This document shows positions 43,954 through 53,620 of a stretch of 64,000 nucleotides of DNA, one piece after another. The DNA lies in contig NZ_CP014168.1 in NCBI RefSeq assembly GCF_001717955.1, positions 4,309,501-4,373,500 of the forward strand, written 5' to 3'. A program made the position numbers and the translations under genes. Positions within the stretch are counted from its first letter, which is position 1; each line of letters starts with the position of its first letter. Source of the stretch: Sphingomonas panacis (GTDB lineage Bacteria > Pseudomonadota > Alphaproteobacteria > Sphingomonadales > Sphingomonadaceae). The notes below the pieces were generated by a model. That model saw only the letters and a list, made by a program, of their open reading frames with translations. It was not told the origin of the DNA and did no database searches.

Positions 43954-45156
43954 TCAGCTGGCAGCCTTGAGCTGCGGCCGATTGATTTCGTTGAACGGCA
44001 TCTTCACGGTCGGATCGATATCGCGCGGCAAGCCCAGCACGCGTTCCGAGATGGTGTTCTTGAGGACTTCCTGCGTGCCCACCCCGAGCGACGACGCGGG
44101 GCCGAACCAATAACAATAATCCCAGGTATCCCACATGCTGTAATCGCCCTTGGGCAGCGGAAGCTCATCATCGTCCCGCACCATGCCCCGGACGCCCTCG
44201 ACGCGCTTGGCGAGCGTGGAGAGTGCCTGACCGTGGGGGGAAGAGATCATCTTGCCGAGATTCGCCTCGAGCCCCGCCGGCGTGCCGTTGATGCGATTGC
44301 TGAGATTGCGCGCGCTCAACAGACGCAACACCTCACCCTCCGCATACAGCCGCGCCGCTTCCTCGCGGATCAGCGGGTCCTTGATCTTGCCGGTCTCGAT
44401 CAACCCGCTCACCAGTTCGTGCGCGGTCGGGCCCTGCCCCCACACGGCGCCGGGTTTCGACATGCTCATGCGCTCGGTCTGAAGCTGCTCGATAACGATC
44501 TGCCAGCCCTGCCCCTCCTGGCCGATACGGTTTTTCGCGGGAACGCGAACGTCGGTCAGGAAAACCTCGTTATATTCCGGCGCGTGGCCGGACATGTCGA
44601 GGATGGTACGGACCTCGACGCCCGGCGCGTTCATGTCGATGAGGAAGATCGACAGGCCACGATGCTTCGGCACGCTCGGGTCGGTACGGACGATCACCAC
44701 GCCGACTTGCGCAATGTGCGCGTTGGAGTTCCAGATCTTCTGGCCGTTGATGATATAATCGTCACCATCGCGTCGCGCCTGCGTCCGCAGCGCGCCGAGA
44801 TCCGACCCGCACGACGGCTCGGAGAACAGCATCGTCCAGATCTCCTTGCACGCCAGAGCCGGCGGAAGGAATTTCTGGCGCATCTCTTCGGTGCCATGAA
44901 CCAGCAGCGACTGACCGCATTGGTTGACCGCGATCGCATTGATGCTCATCGGATGCGCCATGCCCGAACGCTTGATCTCTTCCTCGATGATCAACTGCGT
45001 TTCCGGATCGGCCGACAGGCCCCACGGCGCGGGCCAGTGGGGCACCGTATAGCCGCGCTTCGCCAAGTCCTCGTAAGACGCATTCGGATTGTCGCGAAAC
45101 CACTTGCGAACCTCAAGGCGGCGGGGATCGTCGTCAGCAGGCAGGTTGAAGTCCAT
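43954..45156 (-). CDS. Acyl-CoA dehydrogenase, large partner of a pair
   Basis: From ATG 45156 the 400-residue protein shows RGYTVPHWPAPWGLSADPE, MLFSEPSCGSDLGALRTQA, INGQKIWNSNAHIAQVGVV and EQLQTERMSMSKP, the last with a Glu-Arg pair as in the isovaleryl-CoA dehydrogenase type. These are marks of the large partner in heteromeric ACADs acting on bulky acyl-CoAs. Operator-like site A lies 102 bp upstream of its start. It begins the leftward unit with the small partner, ferredoxin and TetR genes. Confidence 0.9.
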   Translation of the reverse strand: MDFNLPADDDPRRLEVRKWFRDNPNASYEDLAKRGYTVPHWPAPWGLSADPETQLIIEEEIKRSGMAHPMSINAIAVNQCGQSLLVHGTEEMRQKFLPPALACKEIWTMLFSEPSCGSDLGALRTQARRDGDDYIINGQKIWNSNAHIAQVGVVIVRTDPSVPKHRGLSIFLIDMNAPGVEVRTILDMSGHAPEYNEVFLTDVRVPAKNRIGQEGQGWQIVIEQLQTERMSMSKPGAVWGQGPTAHELVSGLIETGKIKDPLIREEAARLYAEGEVLRLLSARNLSNRINGTPAGLEANLGKMISSPHGQALSTLAKRVEGVRGMVRDDDELPLPKGDYSMWDTWDYCYWFGPASSLGVGTQEVLKNTISERVLGLPRDIDPTVKMPFNEINRPQLKAAS

Positions 45157-45257
45157 CACATCTCTCCATGTGGCGCGGCCTGTTCGCCGGCGATTATCTG
45201 GTCGGCACCGCGTTTCCGGGAAAAGCGCACTCCGCATCGACTCGGCGGAGGATAATA

Positions 45258-45275
45258 TTAGTACGTTTGTTTTAT
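45258..45275. promoter_or_regulatory. Operator-like 18-bp palindrome, site A
   Basis: TTAGTACGTTTGTTTTAT lies in the 188-bp gap upstream of the paired acyl-CoA dehydrogenase unit. It shares the seven invariant positions with the three other sites in the island. Confidence 0.55.
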
Positions 45276-45344
45276 GTGTCCGTGGAATCGGTCGTTGTCA
45301 ACTGTCTCGGGCCGGCCAAGCGACCCGAGACGCGCTGCGAACGC

Positions 45345-46385
45345 TCAGGGCTTCGAAACGAGGAAAGCCTTGCACGAGTTGAAGATCCAGGTGTCGACGA
45401 AGCCCGCGATGTCGGGCTTGGTGCGGCCCAGCGCACTCAGCGCACCAACCAGGCACGACCAGTTCAGCACCTCCTGCTGGCCGCTGTCCTCGATCTGCGC
45501 GGACGTGTAATTCCGCCAGACATCAAAGTCGCCCGCGACCATCGCATCGAACAGCACCTTGTCCGCCGGGATGTCGGGCCACAGGTAATGCGTCTTCTTC
45601 GTCAGAAAGGCGTGTGACCAGCTCGACGAAGCGATCAGCGCGACGCGATGGGGCGATTCCGCCAGGATACGCGCGGTTTCCGCTCCCAGATCGAACAGGC
45701 GGCCGGGGGTCGGCGCCGGCGGATCGAGCTGATCTTCGGACAGTTCCTTGTCGAAGCTCGGCAGGCCGCCCTTTTGCGCGATCACCTGACGGCCGTAACA
45801 GTTGATCGAGATCGGAAGGATCGGATAGTTGAATCCTTTCCGATCATAATCGAGATAGAAGATCGCGTTCGTGAAAGCGTGCCCCAGCGCGTGATGCAGC
45901 CGCTTGTACGAATAGGGCACATCGAACCCGGCCTCGATCAGTTTCGTCGTCAGATGCTTCGCCGCCTGCTGAACGCCGGGCAGAACGAATTCTTTCTCGA
46001 CCGGCTCCCCCCAGATGTTGTTCGGAAAATTGTGGAAACGAAATTCGGGATACGCGTTGATGCAATAGGGCGGTATGATGTCTTCCTTGAAGTTTTCATA
46101 TTGATCGTCGCCCCAGATCAACACGAAATCCGGATTGAATTCGTCGAGCGCCTGTCGCGCCTGCCGCGTCCAGTCCATCATCTCCTGACGATGCTTGGCG
46201 GCGGCGGCTTCGCCCTGATCGTCGCTCCATTCCTTCTGCATCGCCTCCGGCCAGCCGGCTGGCGTTTTCAACGCCTCGGGCAGGTTCGGATTGGTCAGCA
46301 TCTTCTGCAGCAGACCGGACATCGCCTTGTCCGGCCAGATCAACATCGGATAGTGACTGATCCCCAGGACCAAAACGTCAGCCAT
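45345..46385 (-). CDS. LigB-type (class III) extradiol ring-cleavage dioxygenase
   Basis: From ATG 46385, behind AAAGGA, the 346-residue protein has the LigB-superfamily marks: an early metal-site His (LGISHYPM), FVLIWGDDQYENF with the acidic ligand and a LHHALGHAF His cluster. These non-heme Fe(II) enzymes cleave catechol-type rings next to the hydroxyls (meta fission). It lies 39 bp downstream of a CoA-transferase gene, so the ring may be cleaved as a CoA ester or the two may act in sequence. No VOC-type dioxygenase is in the window. Confidence 0.85.
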   Translation of the reverse strand: MADVLVLGISHYPMLIWPDKAMSGLLQKMLTNPNLPEALKTPAGWPEAMQKEWSDDQGEAAAAKHRQEMMDWTRQARQALDEFNPDFVLIWGDDQYENFKEDIIPPYCINAYPEFRFHNFPNNIWGEPVEKEFVLPGVQQAAKHLTTKLIEAGFDVPYSYKRLHHALGHAFTNAIFYLDYDRKGFNYPILPISINCYGRQVIAQKGGLPSFDKELSEDQLDPPAPTPGRLFDLGAETARILAESPHRVALIASSSWSHAFLTKKTHYLWPDIPADKVLFDAMVAGDFDVWRNYTSAQIEDSGQQEVLNWSCLVGALSALGRTKPDIAGFVDTWIFNSCKAFLVSKP

Positions 46386-46424
46386 GATATGTCGTCCTTT
46401 CAATGCGGTACTTTTTCGCCGAAA

Positions 46425-47609
46425 TCATTGGATCGCTCCGGCCTGACGCAGCGCAGCGACGCGCTCGTCGTCGAAACCGAGCTCTTGCAAAATCGAGACG
46501 GTATGCTCGCCTGTACGTGGCGCGACGCCATCAGTATCTGCCGGCGTCTTCGAAAAATCGACGGGGTGAGCGGCCGCACGGACGGGGCCATATTCCTCGG
46601 TATCGTAGCGCTTGACGCATCCCAGATGGATCGCCTGCGGATCTTCCAGAAACTCGTCGACGGTTTTCACCTTGCCGATGGGCAGTCCGTAACGCGTCGC
46701 CATCTCTTCGACTTCGGCGGATGTCAGGTGGATCGACCCCTTCTCGAGTTCCTGCCATAGCGCCTGGTAGTTCTGGACACGCTTCACCGCAGAGTTGAAC
46801 CGCTCATCCTGCGTCAGATCCTCGAGACCGAACGCATGGCTGATCTGTCGGAGTTGCTCATCGGTCTGCACATGCCCCATGAACGTCCCATCCGAGGCTC
46901 GGAAGGGACGGGTGATGTTGATGATGGGCGTGCGATCCTCACCCTCGACAAAGCATTGATTGTGCAAATTATCGACGAGTGAAAAGAACGCGAAGGACTT
47001 CATCAGCGGAACCGAGATGAATTGCCCTTCGCCATGGCGCTCGCGATGGAACAGCGCGGCGTTGACCGCACTGACCGCGACCGTGGCGGCGTATTTGTCC
47101 ACGAACATGGAACGCAGCGGTGCGGGCGGGCCTTCCGGGGACTGCAGCGTCATCGCGCCGGTGAGCGACTGGATGACCTGATCGTAGGCGGGTCGGTCCA
47201 CATATGGTCCGTCGAGCCCGAATCCCGTAATCATGACATAGATGATGTTGGGATTGATCGCCTTGAGCTGCTCATAGTCGAGGCCAAGCCGGGTCATCGC
47301 CGCCGGGCGGGCATTGACGACCACGACGTCGCATTCCGTAGCCAGCCGGCGCGCCACGTCGCGACCTTCCTCGGTTTTCAGGTCGAGCGCGATACTCCGC
47401 TTCTGCCGGTTCACCGCGAAGAAATGGGCGCACATCCCTTTATACTGCGGACGCACGAAACGGAGGGGATCGCCTTTCAGGCCCTCCAGCTTGATGACCG
47501 ACGCACCCAGATCAGCAAGCATCGTGCCCGCAAGCGGACCTGCCACCATCTGAGTGAACTCCAGCACCTTCACACCGGCAAGAGAGCCACGGCTCGCGTC
47601 GTCAGCCAT
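46425..47609 (-). CDS. CaiB/BaiF-family (class III) CoA-transferase
   Basis: The 394-residue protein starts at ATG 47609, with AAGGAG at the right spacing. Conserved motifs are VLEFTQMVAGPLAGTMLADLGASVIKLE, FFAVNRQKRSIALDLKTEEG and MITGFGLDGPYVDRPAYDQV; the Asp after the GPY motif region is the expected catalytic carboxylate. It moves CoA between carboxylic acids. A 317-bp gap upstream holds operator-like site B. Confidence 0.9.
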   Translation of the reverse strand: MADDASRGSLAGVKVLEFTQMVAGPLAGTMLADLGASVIKLEGLKGDPLRFVRPQYKGMCAHFFAVNRQKRSIALDLKTEEGRDVARRLATECDVVVVNARPAAMTRLGLDYEQLKAINPNIIYVMITGFGLDGPYVDRPAYDQVIQSLTGAMTLQSPEGPPAPLRSMFVDKYAATVAVSAVNAALFHRERHGEGQFISVPLMKSFAFFSLVDNLHNQCFVEGEDRTPIINITRPFRASDGTFMGHVQTDEQLRQISHAFGLEDLTQDERFNSAVKRVQNYQALWQELEKGSIHLTSAEVEEMATRYGLPIGKVKTVDEFLEDPQAIHLGCVKRYDTEEYGPVRAAAHPVDFSKTPADTDGVAPRTGEHTVSILQELGFDDERVAALRQAGAIQ

Positions 47610-47680
47610 CGTCATCTTCTCCTTCGGCCATCGCGGGCACGCAACGCGTGCGCTCAGGCGGCTACTTTTATTCACCTGTT

Positions 47681-47698
47681 TTAATACGAACGTTCTTC
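47681..47698. promoter_or_regulatory. Operator-like 18-bp palindrome, site B
   Basis: TTAATACGAACGTTCTTC lies 72 bp upstream of the CoA-transferase start, in a gap (47610-47926) in which I see no gene. It shares the invariant positions of the motif and contains a perfect GAACGTTC centre. Confidence 0.5.
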
Positions 47699-47926
47699 GG
47701 CCCTGCCAATGGGCGAGTTCGCCGCGTCGCAGAGTCTGCCATAAGGGCGCTAATTGGCCTGCGGACGCGTAGGGAGACTCGCCAAATCCTTCTCGCGGGC
47801 CTACGCCCGTTCGCGCGGATCGAGCAGATCGCCGGACGCGCCCAGCCCCTGCGCGTAGAGCATCAGCGTACCGACGCGCGGGGATGTCACGCTCCGCCGT
47901 GCTCCATCATTGCGGCCGATCCGGGA

Positions 47927-48931
47927 TTACAACGCCCCGGCGAGAAAGCGGCCCGCCGCGCCGGAACAGATGCTGTGCTCCACATCCGACGGCAGTCCGA
48001 GCGAGCGGACCCAGCGAGCGGGGTCCTTCTGCATGATGAGGTAGGGATAATCGGTGCCCCCGAAAACCTGCCCCGGCGCCATGCGCGTTGCCAGATATGT
48101 CAGGTAGTCGGGATCATAGACGTTCGTATCGTAGAAAAAGCGCCGCGCCTGATCTGCCGGGGCGGTGGGACTCTTGCCATCGAAGCCGCTGGTCGTCGAC
48201 CAGCCCAGTTGCAGTCGTCCCAGCATAGCGCCCAGCGTGCCGCCGCCATGACTGAACGCGATGCGCAGACGTGGAAAGCGGTCCAGCACCCCGCCCATGA
48301 TGATCGACGCCGCTGTCATACCGGTATCGACCGGAAACAGCGCGAAACCCGTGTAGCTTGGGTCGGGCGGCACGATCCCTTTCGCGGCGATCGGGTGCAG
48401 CGCGTGGACGAACACGGCCATGCCCTCCGCCTCCGCCGCTTGCCAAAAGGGATCGAACTCGGAAGACCCCAGCAAGGCGCCGTTGATGTTGCTGCCGATC
48501 TCGACACCGAGCAGCCCGAAATCCGATTTGAGCCGCGGCACCATGCGCGCAGCGACCTCCGGTTCCTGCAACGGCACCAGACCGAGGCCGCGAAAACGCG
48601 ATGGCGCTGCGTGGACCATGCTGGCGATCAGATGGTTGGTGGCGTCGCACAGCACCATCGCGTCGGCGGTATCGAGCCAATAGGACAACAATTCCGGCAT
48701 CGGCGACAGCACCTGAACGTCGATCTCGTCGCGGTCCATATCCTCGATGCGGCGCGCCACGTCCCACGACCGGGCATCCAGCTTCCGGAACGGCGTTTCG
48801 CCGATCAGCAAGGTTCCCTCGACCGACGACTGACATTGCATGCACGGCCAGCGCGAAGCGACGCCGCCGTGCGGCGCGGGTGGAAAGACGAGCGGGGAAA
48901 CATGTGAATGTACGTCGATGAAGCCGCTCAC
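47927..48931 (-). CDS. Amidohydrolase family 2 (ACMSD-like) metalloenzyme
   Basis: The GTG start at 48931 follows an AAGGGG site, giving 334 residues. Metal-ligand motifs are FIDVHSHVSP at the N-terminus, MAVFVHALHP, IAFSHGGG and VFGGTDYPY. The family includes ACMSD, LigJ- and gamma-resorcylate-type decarboxylases and hydrolases of ring-cleavage products. Its place in a run with the dioxygenase suggests that it processes the ring-cleavage product, a role usually filled by an alpha/beta hydrolase, which this window lacks. Confidence 0.87.
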   Translation of the reverse strand: MSGFIDVHSHVSPLVFPPAPHGGVASRWPCMQCQSSVEGTLLIGETPFRKLDARSWDVARRIEDMDRDEIDVQVLSPMPELLSYWLDTADAMVLCDATNHLIASMVHAAPSRFRGLGLVPLQEPEVAARMVPRLKSDFGLLGVEIGSNINGALLGSSEFDPFWQAAEAEGMAVFVHALHPIAAKGIVPPDPSYTGFALFPVDTGMTAASIIMGGVLDRFPRLRIAFSHGGGTLGAMLGRLQLGWSTTSGFDGKSPTAPADQARRFFYDTNVYDPDYLTYLATRMAPGQVFGGTDYPYLIMQKDPARWVRSLGLPSDVEHSICSGAAGRFLAGAL

Positions 48932-48973
48932 GCCCGCCCCTTCCAAATTGCCGTGACCGCAGACAGCCTGACG

Positions 48974-50113
48974 TCAGATCTTGCGGCTGATCACTTCTTT
49001 CATGATTTCCGACGTGCCGCCATGAATGCGATGAATACGCGCATCGCGCCACAGCCGCGCGATCGGATATTCATTCATATAGCCTGCGCCGCCATGCAGT
49101 TGCAGCGCCGCATCGACGATATGCCATAGCGTTTCCGAATGCCACAATTTCGACGCAGCCGCTTCTTCGGATGTCAACGTGCCTTGCAGGAGTTGCAGTC
49201 GCGCCCAGTCGAGATATGCCCAACCGGCCTGCAAGCGCGCCGACATATCGGCGAGGGTGAAACGCGTGTTCTGGAACTGGAAGACAGGCGTGCCGAACGC
49301 CTTGCGCTCCTTCACGAACCGAACCGCCTCGTCGAAGGCGCGTTGCGCCTGCGCCTGCGCGGCAATCGACAGTCCGAGACGCTCCTGGCCGAGTTCCGAC
49401 ATCATGTAGCGGAACCCCTGCCCTTCCTCGCCAAGCAGGTTCGATACCGGAACCCGGACGTCGTTGAAGAACAGTTCGGACGTGTCCGCGCCCTTCAGCC
49501 CGATCTTGTCCAGATTGCGCCCCCGCTCGAAGCCGGGCGAATCCGCCTCGACGAGAAGCAGCGACACGCCTTTCGCGCCCTCTTCACCGGTTCGTACCGC
49601 CAGGAAGACCAGATCGCACAGCAATCCATTTGATATGTAAAGTTTGCTGCCGTTGACGACATAATGATCGCCATCGCGCCGCGCGGTGGTGCGGAGACTC
49701 TTCACGTCCGAGCCACCACCGGGCTCGGTCATCCCCAACGCACTGATGATCTCGCCGCTGACCATGCCCGGCAGATATCGCGCCTTCAGCTCGTCGGAGC
49801 CGTACCGCAGCAAATAGGGCGCGGTGATCAGCGATTGCAGGCTCACGCCGACCGGCGCGTTGACGTAGAACAACTCTTCCTGAAAGATTAGATCATACGA
49901 AACATCGAGGCCGGCACCGCCATATTCCTCCGGCATGCTGGTACACAGCAAGCCGGCGTTTCCGGCGGCGCGCCAGAACGCCTTGCTGGTGATTTCGTCC
50001 GCCTCCCACGTATCCAGATACGGCTCGACCTCCCTGGCGATGAATTTGCGCACCGTCTCCCGGTACTGCTCGTGGCTCTCATCGAACCCGGTCCGCTTGC
50101 GGGTATCCAGCAT
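48974..50113 (-). CDS. Acyl-CoA dehydrogenase (LCAD/isovaleryl type)
   Basis: From ATG 50113 the 379-residue protein shows ALGMTEPGGGSDVKSLRT, VVNGSKLYISNG and LHGGAGYMNEYPIARLWRDARIHRIHGGTSEIM. The EGT-position Glu is replaced by Gly (HGGTSEI), but the sequence ELGQERLGLS keeps the alternative catalytic Glu used by the long-chain and isovaleryl-CoA dehydrogenases. It is a full single-gene ACAD, 42 bp upstream of the amidohydrolase. Confidence 0.92.
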   Translation of the reverse strand: MLDTRKRTGFDESHEQYRETVRKFIAREVEPYLDTWEADEITSKAFWRAAGNAGLLCTSMPEEYGGAGLDVSYDLIFQEELFYVNAPVGVSLQSLITAPYLLRYGSDELKARYLPGMVSGEIISALGMTEPGGGSDVKSLRTTARRDGDHYVVNGSKLYISNGLLCDLVFLAVRTGEEGAKGVSLLLVEADSPGFERGRNLDKIGLKGADTSELFFNDVRVPVSNLLGEEGQGFRYMMSELGQERLGLSIAAQAQAQRAFDEAVRFVKERKAFGTPVFQFQNTRFTLADMSARLQAGWAYLDWARLQLLQGTLTSEEAAASKLWHSETLWHIVDAALQLHGGAGYMNEYPIARLWRDARIHRIHGGTSEIMKEVISRKI

Positions 50114-50349
50114 GATCTTTCCTCTCCGCCCGCAATGTCGACGCCACGGGCCTTCTTTGCGTGGGCATAATCGAGGCTGGGAGCGAAAGGTAAAGCGCCG
50201 TGTCGATGTCGGCACCAAACAACGCTTATATGGAAATCATACAAGTTCCAAGGGTTATCCGCGCATACGAGCGCGTTTGTCTGGTGCCGCTAGGTCATTT
50301 GATCTACTCCCGACACTCAAATGCGGCGAGCACCGCCGGGAGGATGAGG

Positions 50350-51132
50350 ATGAGCGATGAAAGCGGCGCCGCGGATTCGGCTCCGGGTGTGGCCGCTGCC
50401 ACGCTGATTCTGTTTTCGGAGCGCCCCGGCGTCCCCGCGCGGCATCTGATGATCCAGCGCAGTGCAACGATGCGCTTCGCTCCGAACGCGCTGGTGTTTC
50501 CCGGTGGGCAGGTGGACGCGGACGATCATCTGATCGCGGCCGATCCCGGTCTGGTCGATGCCGGCGCCGGCGATCCGATCGAACGCGCGCATCGCGTCGC
50601 CGCGATCCGCGAAACCCTCGAGGAGACCTGCGTTGCGATCGCCTTCAGGACCGTGATCGACGCCGGCGCGATGCAGTCGGCGTTGAAGGCCGCAACCCCG
50701 TTCAGCCGCCTTTTGCGCGACGCGAAGGCGCGGCTGAACATGGAGGCGCTTCTGCTATGGGCGAAATGGCACCCGAGATTGTCGCATCGCCGGTTCGACA
50801 CGCAATTCTACATCGCCCGGTACGATGGCGATCACGCGGTCTGCACGGACGTGGATGAGGTCGGGGCCGCGCGTTGGCTGTCGGCTACGGAAGCGCTCGG
50901 TGACGCCGAGGCCGAGCGCGCGAAGGTCATCTTCCCGACGCTTTGCAATCTCGAACGGCTGGCGGCCTATCCGCGCTTCGACGCCGCCGCGGCGCATCTG
51001 GCGACCATTCCCTGTCGTCCCATCTCGCCGCGCGTTCATCACGATGCAGATGGCGAACCGTGGGTCTCGATCCCCGACCATTGCGGCTATCCGGTGACAA
51101 GCCATCTGCAATCGACCCTGCAAGCGCCGTGA
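50350..51132 (+). CDS. Nudix hydrolase, probably a CoA-ester diphosphatase
   Basis: The start at ATG 50350 (or 50344) follows GGGAGG and yields about 260 residues. A Nudix domain is visible with ALVFPGGQVDADD and RVAAIRETLEETCVAI. Between the Gly and the REUxEE half of the box there is an insertion of roughly 25 residues, as in the NUDT7/NUDT19 peroxisomal CoA diphosphatases. In a CoA-thioester island it may trim acyl-CoA or free CoA. It is divergent from the ACAD operon. Confidence 0.8.
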   Translation: MSDESGAADSAPGVAAATLILFSERPGVPARHLMIQRSATMRFAPNALVFPGGQVDADDHLIAADPGLVDAGAGDPIERAHRVAAIRETLEETCVAIAFRTVIDAGAMQSALKAATPFSRLLRDAKARLNMEALLLWAKWHPRLSHRRFDTQFYIARYDGDHAVCTDVDEVGAARWLSATEALGDAEAERAKVIFPTLCNLERLAAYPRFDAAAAHLATIPCRPISPRVHHDADGEPWVSIPDHCGYPVTSHLQSTLQAP

Positions 51133-51222
51133 GCGGCACTTGCCGTCAGGCAACAACAGCCGCGTCAGCGCCACCCATCGCCTGCCGCTTTCATATCCCG
51201 TTCATCGCCACGGAGTTCCAGC

Positions 51223-52554
51223 GTGTCGCACATTGACCTCGATCGCCCCGCCGCCGACGCACCCAAATCCGTCTCGTGGCCGTCACGGCGGCGGGCCTGG
51301 TACACGGTCACGCTGCTGGGTTTGCTCTACATCATCTCCTGGATCGACCGGAACATCCTGGCTTTGCTCGCGCAGCCGGTCTCTCAGGCGCTTGGCCTGG
51401 ATGATCGGCGGATGGCGCTGTTGCTGGGGCTCGGCTTCGCACTGCTCTATGCCGTCGGGGGCCTGCTGCTCGGGCATTTCGTCGATACGCGCAGCCGCCG
51501 CGTCGTCGTCACGGTCGGCATCGTCACCTGGAGTGTGGCGACGATTCTCAGCGCCTTCGCCGCGTCGTTCGGAGTGATGCTCGTCCTACGGTGCGGGGTA
51601 GCAATCGGTGAAGCCGTGCTGATGCCCGCCGCGATCTCGCTCATCGGAGATCTGTTTCCGCAGGAACGCCGCGGTCTGCCGGTCGCCGTCATCGCCTCGA
51701 TCGGCGGGGTCATGACGATCGGCTCCTACGCCGCGGGGGCGGTTGCGATCGGCGTTGCCGGGGCGATCAGTCCGGGTACCGGGCTGGCCGCGTGGCAGAC
51801 GAGTCTGATCCTGGTCGGCGTTCCCGGACTGGCTTTCGCGCTGATCTTCGCGCTGACCGCCACCGTGCCCGCGCGCGGGGGAGCGGCCGAAAACACCGTT
51901 CCGGATGTCAGCATGCGCGCGTTGATCGAACATTTTCAACAGCGCTTCGCGTTCCTTGGCCCGTTGCTGAGCCTCACCGGACTCAACGCTCTGTTCAGTC
52001 TCTCGACGGTGATCTGGCTGCCCACCGTCCTGATCCGCGAACATAGCATGACCGCCTCCCGCGCCGGTTATCTGATCAGCATGGTCGGCGTGCCGGCGGG
52101 ATTGCTCGGAAACTTCTTCTGGCAGTGGTGCGGAACGCGGTTGCAGCGCCGCGACGCGCGGCGCGGTGTCCTGCGCAGCTTCGTGCCGGCTGCAGGAATT
52201 GCGGGGCCATGCTTTGTCGTCGGCGCGATCAGCAACTCTCCGACGTTGCAACTTGCGGGGTTCGCCGGCGGGATGTTCGCCGGAACCGCGTTCGCCGTCC
52301 TCACGCCGATCGCGATCCAGCTTTACACACCCGCGCAGATGCGGGCACGCATGGTGAGCATGAACTTTCTCATCATCTCGGTGCTCGGCTACGGCGTCGG
52401 TCCGCTCGCCGCCAGCGAGCTCGGCAAGATCCTCACGACCGGAACCGGCGAATTGCGGGTTGGCCTGCTGGCGATCACGATCGCGACATGGCCGCTGCTG
52501 CTGGCTGCGACACTGCTGACGAACCGCAACGCGGATGGCCCGGGCCAGCATTGA
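51223..52554 (+). CDS. MFS transporter
   Basis: The 443-residue protein (GTG start) has 12 predicted membrane helices. The N-terminal half carries LYIISWIDRNILALLAQPVSQALGLDD and GGLLLGHFVDTRSRR between helices 2 and 3, a major-facilitator signature like that of the hexuronate/aromatic-acid and sphingolipid-transporter-like groups. It is the only classical transporter in the island and may import the substrate or a partially degraded acid. Confidence 0.9.
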   Translation: MSHIDLDRPAADAPKSVSWPSRRRAWYTVTLLGLLYIISWIDRNILALLAQPVSQALGLDDRRMALLLGLGFALLYAVGGLLLGHFVDTRSRRVVVTVGIVTWSVATILSAFAASFGVMLVLRCGVAIGEAVLMPAAISLIGDLFPQERRGLPVAVIASIGGVMTIGSYAAGAVAIGVAGAISPGTGLAAWQTSLILVGVPGLAFALIFALTATVPARGGAAENTVPDVSMRALIEHFQQRFAFLGPLLSLTGLNALFSLSTVIWLPTVLIREHSMTASRAGYLISMVGVPAGLLGNFFWQWCGTRLQRRDARRGVLRSFVPAAGIAGPCFVVGAISNSPTLQLAGFAGGMFAGTAFAVLTPIAIQLYTPAQMRARMVSMNFLIISVLGYGVGPLAASELGKILTTGTGELRVGLLAITIATWPLLLAATLLTNRNADGPGQH

Positions 52555-52557
52555 AGA

Positions 52558-52581
52558 CCGGCGCGGCAACACCCGCGCCGG
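52558..52581. terminator. Stem-loop between convergent MFS and aldolase genes
   Basis: A perfect 9-bp GC stem (52558-52566 with 52573-52581) encloses a 6-base loop, just after the MFS stop at 52554 and 17 bp before the convergent aldolase stop. It could end transcription from both sides. There is only a weak T-rich stretch downstream. Confidence 0.5.
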
Positions 52582-52597
52582 CCTCCGACTTCAGTCT

Positions 52598-53620
52598 TCA
52601 GTCCTTGATCATGTCGAGCGCGACATCGACGATCATATCTTCCTGCCCACCCACCATCTTTCGACGGCCGACTTCGGTCAGGATGGCGCGCGTATCGAGA
52701 CCATAATCGTGCGCCGCCTTCTCGGCATGGCGCAGGAAGCTGGAATAAACCCCGGCATAGCCCAGCGTCAGCGTTTCGCGATCGACGCGCACCGGCCGAT
52801 CCTGTAGCGGCCGCACCAGATCCTCGGCCGCATCCATCAGCGCGTAGAGGTCGCAGCCGTGGTTCCAGCCACAGCGATCGGCGGCGGCGATGAACACCTC
52901 CAGCGGCGCGTTGCCCGCGCCCGCGCCCATTCCGGCCAGCGACGCATCGACACGCACCGCCCCGTTCTCCACCGCGACTATCGAATTGGCGACGCCGAGC
53001 GAGAGATTGTGATGCGCGTGCACGCCGCGTTGCGTCTCCGGCTTCAGCACGCGGTCATAAGCCTGAAGCCGCGCGGCATAGTCACGCATGTTCATCGCGC
53101 CACCGCTGTCGGTCACGTAAACGCAGTGCGCGCCATAGCTTTCCATCAGCTTCGCCTGCTGGGCGAGCGATTCCGGATCAGTCATATGACCCATCATCAG
53201 GAAGCCCGAAACGTCCATGCCCAGACCGCGTGCCGCCTCGATATGCTGTTTCGAGACATCCGCCTCGGTGCAGTGCGTCGCGATGCGGACGGAACGCACG
53301 CCCATTCCATAGGCGTGTTTCAAATCATGGACCGTGCCGATCCCCGGCAGCAGCAGGGTGGTCAGAACGCTATGCTCCAGCACCTCCGCCACCGCGCCGA
53401 TCCAGTCCCAATCGGTATAGGCGCCGAAACCATAGTTGAACGACGACCCCTGCAAGCCGTCACCGTGCGCCACCTCGATCGCATCGACCTTGGCACGGTC
53501 GAGCGCGCGGGCGATGTTCTTCACATGCTCGAGACCATATTGGTGACGGATCGCGTGCATGCCGTCGCGCAGCGTCACGTCCTGTATGTAGAGCTTCGTC
53601 TGAACGGGATCGAGAGTCAT
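52598..53620 (-). CDS. mhpE: 4-hydroxy-2-oxovalerate aldolase
   Basis: From ATG 53620 the 340-residue protein is a DRE-TIM metallolyase with [50 protein letters not shown] and [15 protein letters not shown]. It splits 4-hydroxy-2-oxoacids into pyruvate and an aldehyde. It overlaps the acetaldehyde dehydrogenase gene by 4 bp (ATGA); these two enzymes form a complex with aldehyde channelling. Last gene of the leftward mhp-like operon. Confidence 0.95.
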   Translation of the reverse strand: MTLDPVQTKLYIQDVTLRDGMHAIRHQYGLEHVKNIARALDRAKVDAIEVAHGDGLQGSSFNYGFGAYTDWDWIGAVAEVLEHSVLTTLLLPGIGTVHDLKHAYGMGVRSVRIATHCTEADVSKQHIEAARGLGMDVSGFLMMGHMTDPESLAQQAKLMESYGAHCVYVTDSGGAMNMRDYAARLQAYDRVLKPETQRGVHAHHNLSLGVANSIVAVENGAVRVDASLAGMGAGAGNAPLEVFIAAADRCGWNHGCDLYALMDAAEDLVRPLQDRPVRVDRETLTLGYAGVYSSFLRHAEKAAHDYGLDTRAILTEVGRRKMVGGQEDMIVDVALDMIKD

